Part shown: positions 63,642 to 64,000 of the stretch, in pieces | Position numbering within the stretch: the first letter of the stretch is position 1 | How the letters are laid out: each line of letters opens with the position of its first letter | Assembly: GCA_021234535.1 (NCBI GenBank) | Contig: CM037845.1 | Coordinates: 8,052,143-8,116,142 of the forward strand | Direction: 5' to 3' | Length of the DNA: 64,000 nt | Source: Stichopus chloronotus | Taxonomy: Eukaryota > Echinodermata > Holothuroidea > Aspidochirotida > Stichopodidae | The notes under the pieces: model-generated | Told to the model about the DNA's origin: nothing | Database searches by the model: none | The model's input: only the letters and a program-made list of their open reading frames with translations | Made by a program: the position numbers and the translations under genes

Positions 63642-64000
63642 AATCTTGAGTTCCCCTCAGCCTATGATAGTAGGCCTACGTTAGTAACATATACAACTAG
63701 TTTCACTTTGTTGGTTATAATTGTCGGGTAAAATGTTCCACTTATGGTAAAATAGAACCTCCGCTGAAGTTATTGAAAAAAAAAAAGATGCATACGAGCC
63801 TGAGGAGCATAAATACAAGTATCGAGGACATTTGTATCCCACATTTTGGGGTGGGGGGTTTCTTGGCCTGGACGCATCAAACAAATGAAATGTATCTGAG
63901 AACATTTTTAGGTTTGGTGTTGTAAACTCCGAAGCGCGATATTAAAGACTTATTAAAAAAAGGTTAAGTAAACAAAGGTAAACAAATAAAGTTTAAGTAA

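Larger units (their letters stand above)
42161..64000. other. 5' leader and upstream flank of the receptor gene, no other gene supported
   Basis: The first bases hold the putative leader and upstream ORF; I cannot place a TATA box or transcription start. Beyond that the region is AT-rich with simple repeats, poly-C tracts, two trinucleotide arrays and one inverted-repeat element. Open frames are short; the longest come from the trinucleotide arrays (repeat-encoded runs of Met, His, Ile or Ser) and are not genes. Non-coding first exons of the receptor could lie here unseen. Confidence 0.65.

Noticed and set aside
1..64000. CRISPR arrays, operons, prophage or other prokaryotic systems.
   Set aside because: No regularly spaced repeats of that type, no dense gene arrangement, and the one gene has spliceosomal introns.

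Overview
The window looks like animal nuclear DNA: AT-rich, gene-poor, dense in microsatellites, with long introns flanked by GT/AG splice sites and no bacterial-style operons. The one gene I can support is a class C G-protein-coupled receptor of the metabotropic glutamate receptor (mGluR) type, on the minus strand. It has four coding exons spread over about 31 kb (42160 down to 11211). The protein style, the many poly-C tracts and a recurring AGGCCT-centred palindrome suggest a marine invertebrate, perhaps a deuterostome such as an echinoderm. The species assignment is inference only and cannot be proved from this sequence.

Layout on the + strand. 1-10453 has no supported gene and carries simple repeats. 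10454-11236 is a probable poly(A) signal, a long TA/TG microsatellite and a 171-codon open frame that looks like the receptor's cytoplasmic tail but is out of frame with the last exon. 11211-11687 is coding exon 4 (end of TM4 to TM7). 11688-12898 is intron 3, holding a telomere-like minisatellite and a tRNA-Ser-like repeat. 12899-14073 is coding exon 3 (end of the ligand-binding domain, cysteine-rich domain, TM1-TM4). 14074-25906 is intron 2, with a long TA array, a large foldback and a tRNA-derived-SINE-like piece. 25907-26288 is coding exon 2 (middle of the ligand-binding domain). 26289-41593 is intron 1, with a 146-bp tandem repeat, hairpins and dispersed repeats. 41594-42160 is coding exon 1 (signal peptide and first half of the ligand-binding domain). 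42161-64000 is the 5' leader and upstream flank, without a recognisable gene, containing two large trinucleotide arrays in opposite orientation, a polypyrimidine minisatellite and a MITE-like inverted repeat.

The exons join with consistent phases (0, 1, 0) into an 866-residue receptor with a complete Venus-flytrap domain, all nine cysteines of the cysteine-rich domain and seven membrane segments. The residues that hold the alpha-amino-acid part of the ligand are kept. One basic residue that contacts the glutamate side chain is replaced by histidine, and several conserved membrane-domain residues differ. I read it as a divergent mGluR paralogue whose ligand may not be glutamate. I found no previously undescribed multi-gene system here. 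The best leads are the receptor's altered pocket, its frame-shifted tail, the intronic foldback and the telomere-like intronic repeat.
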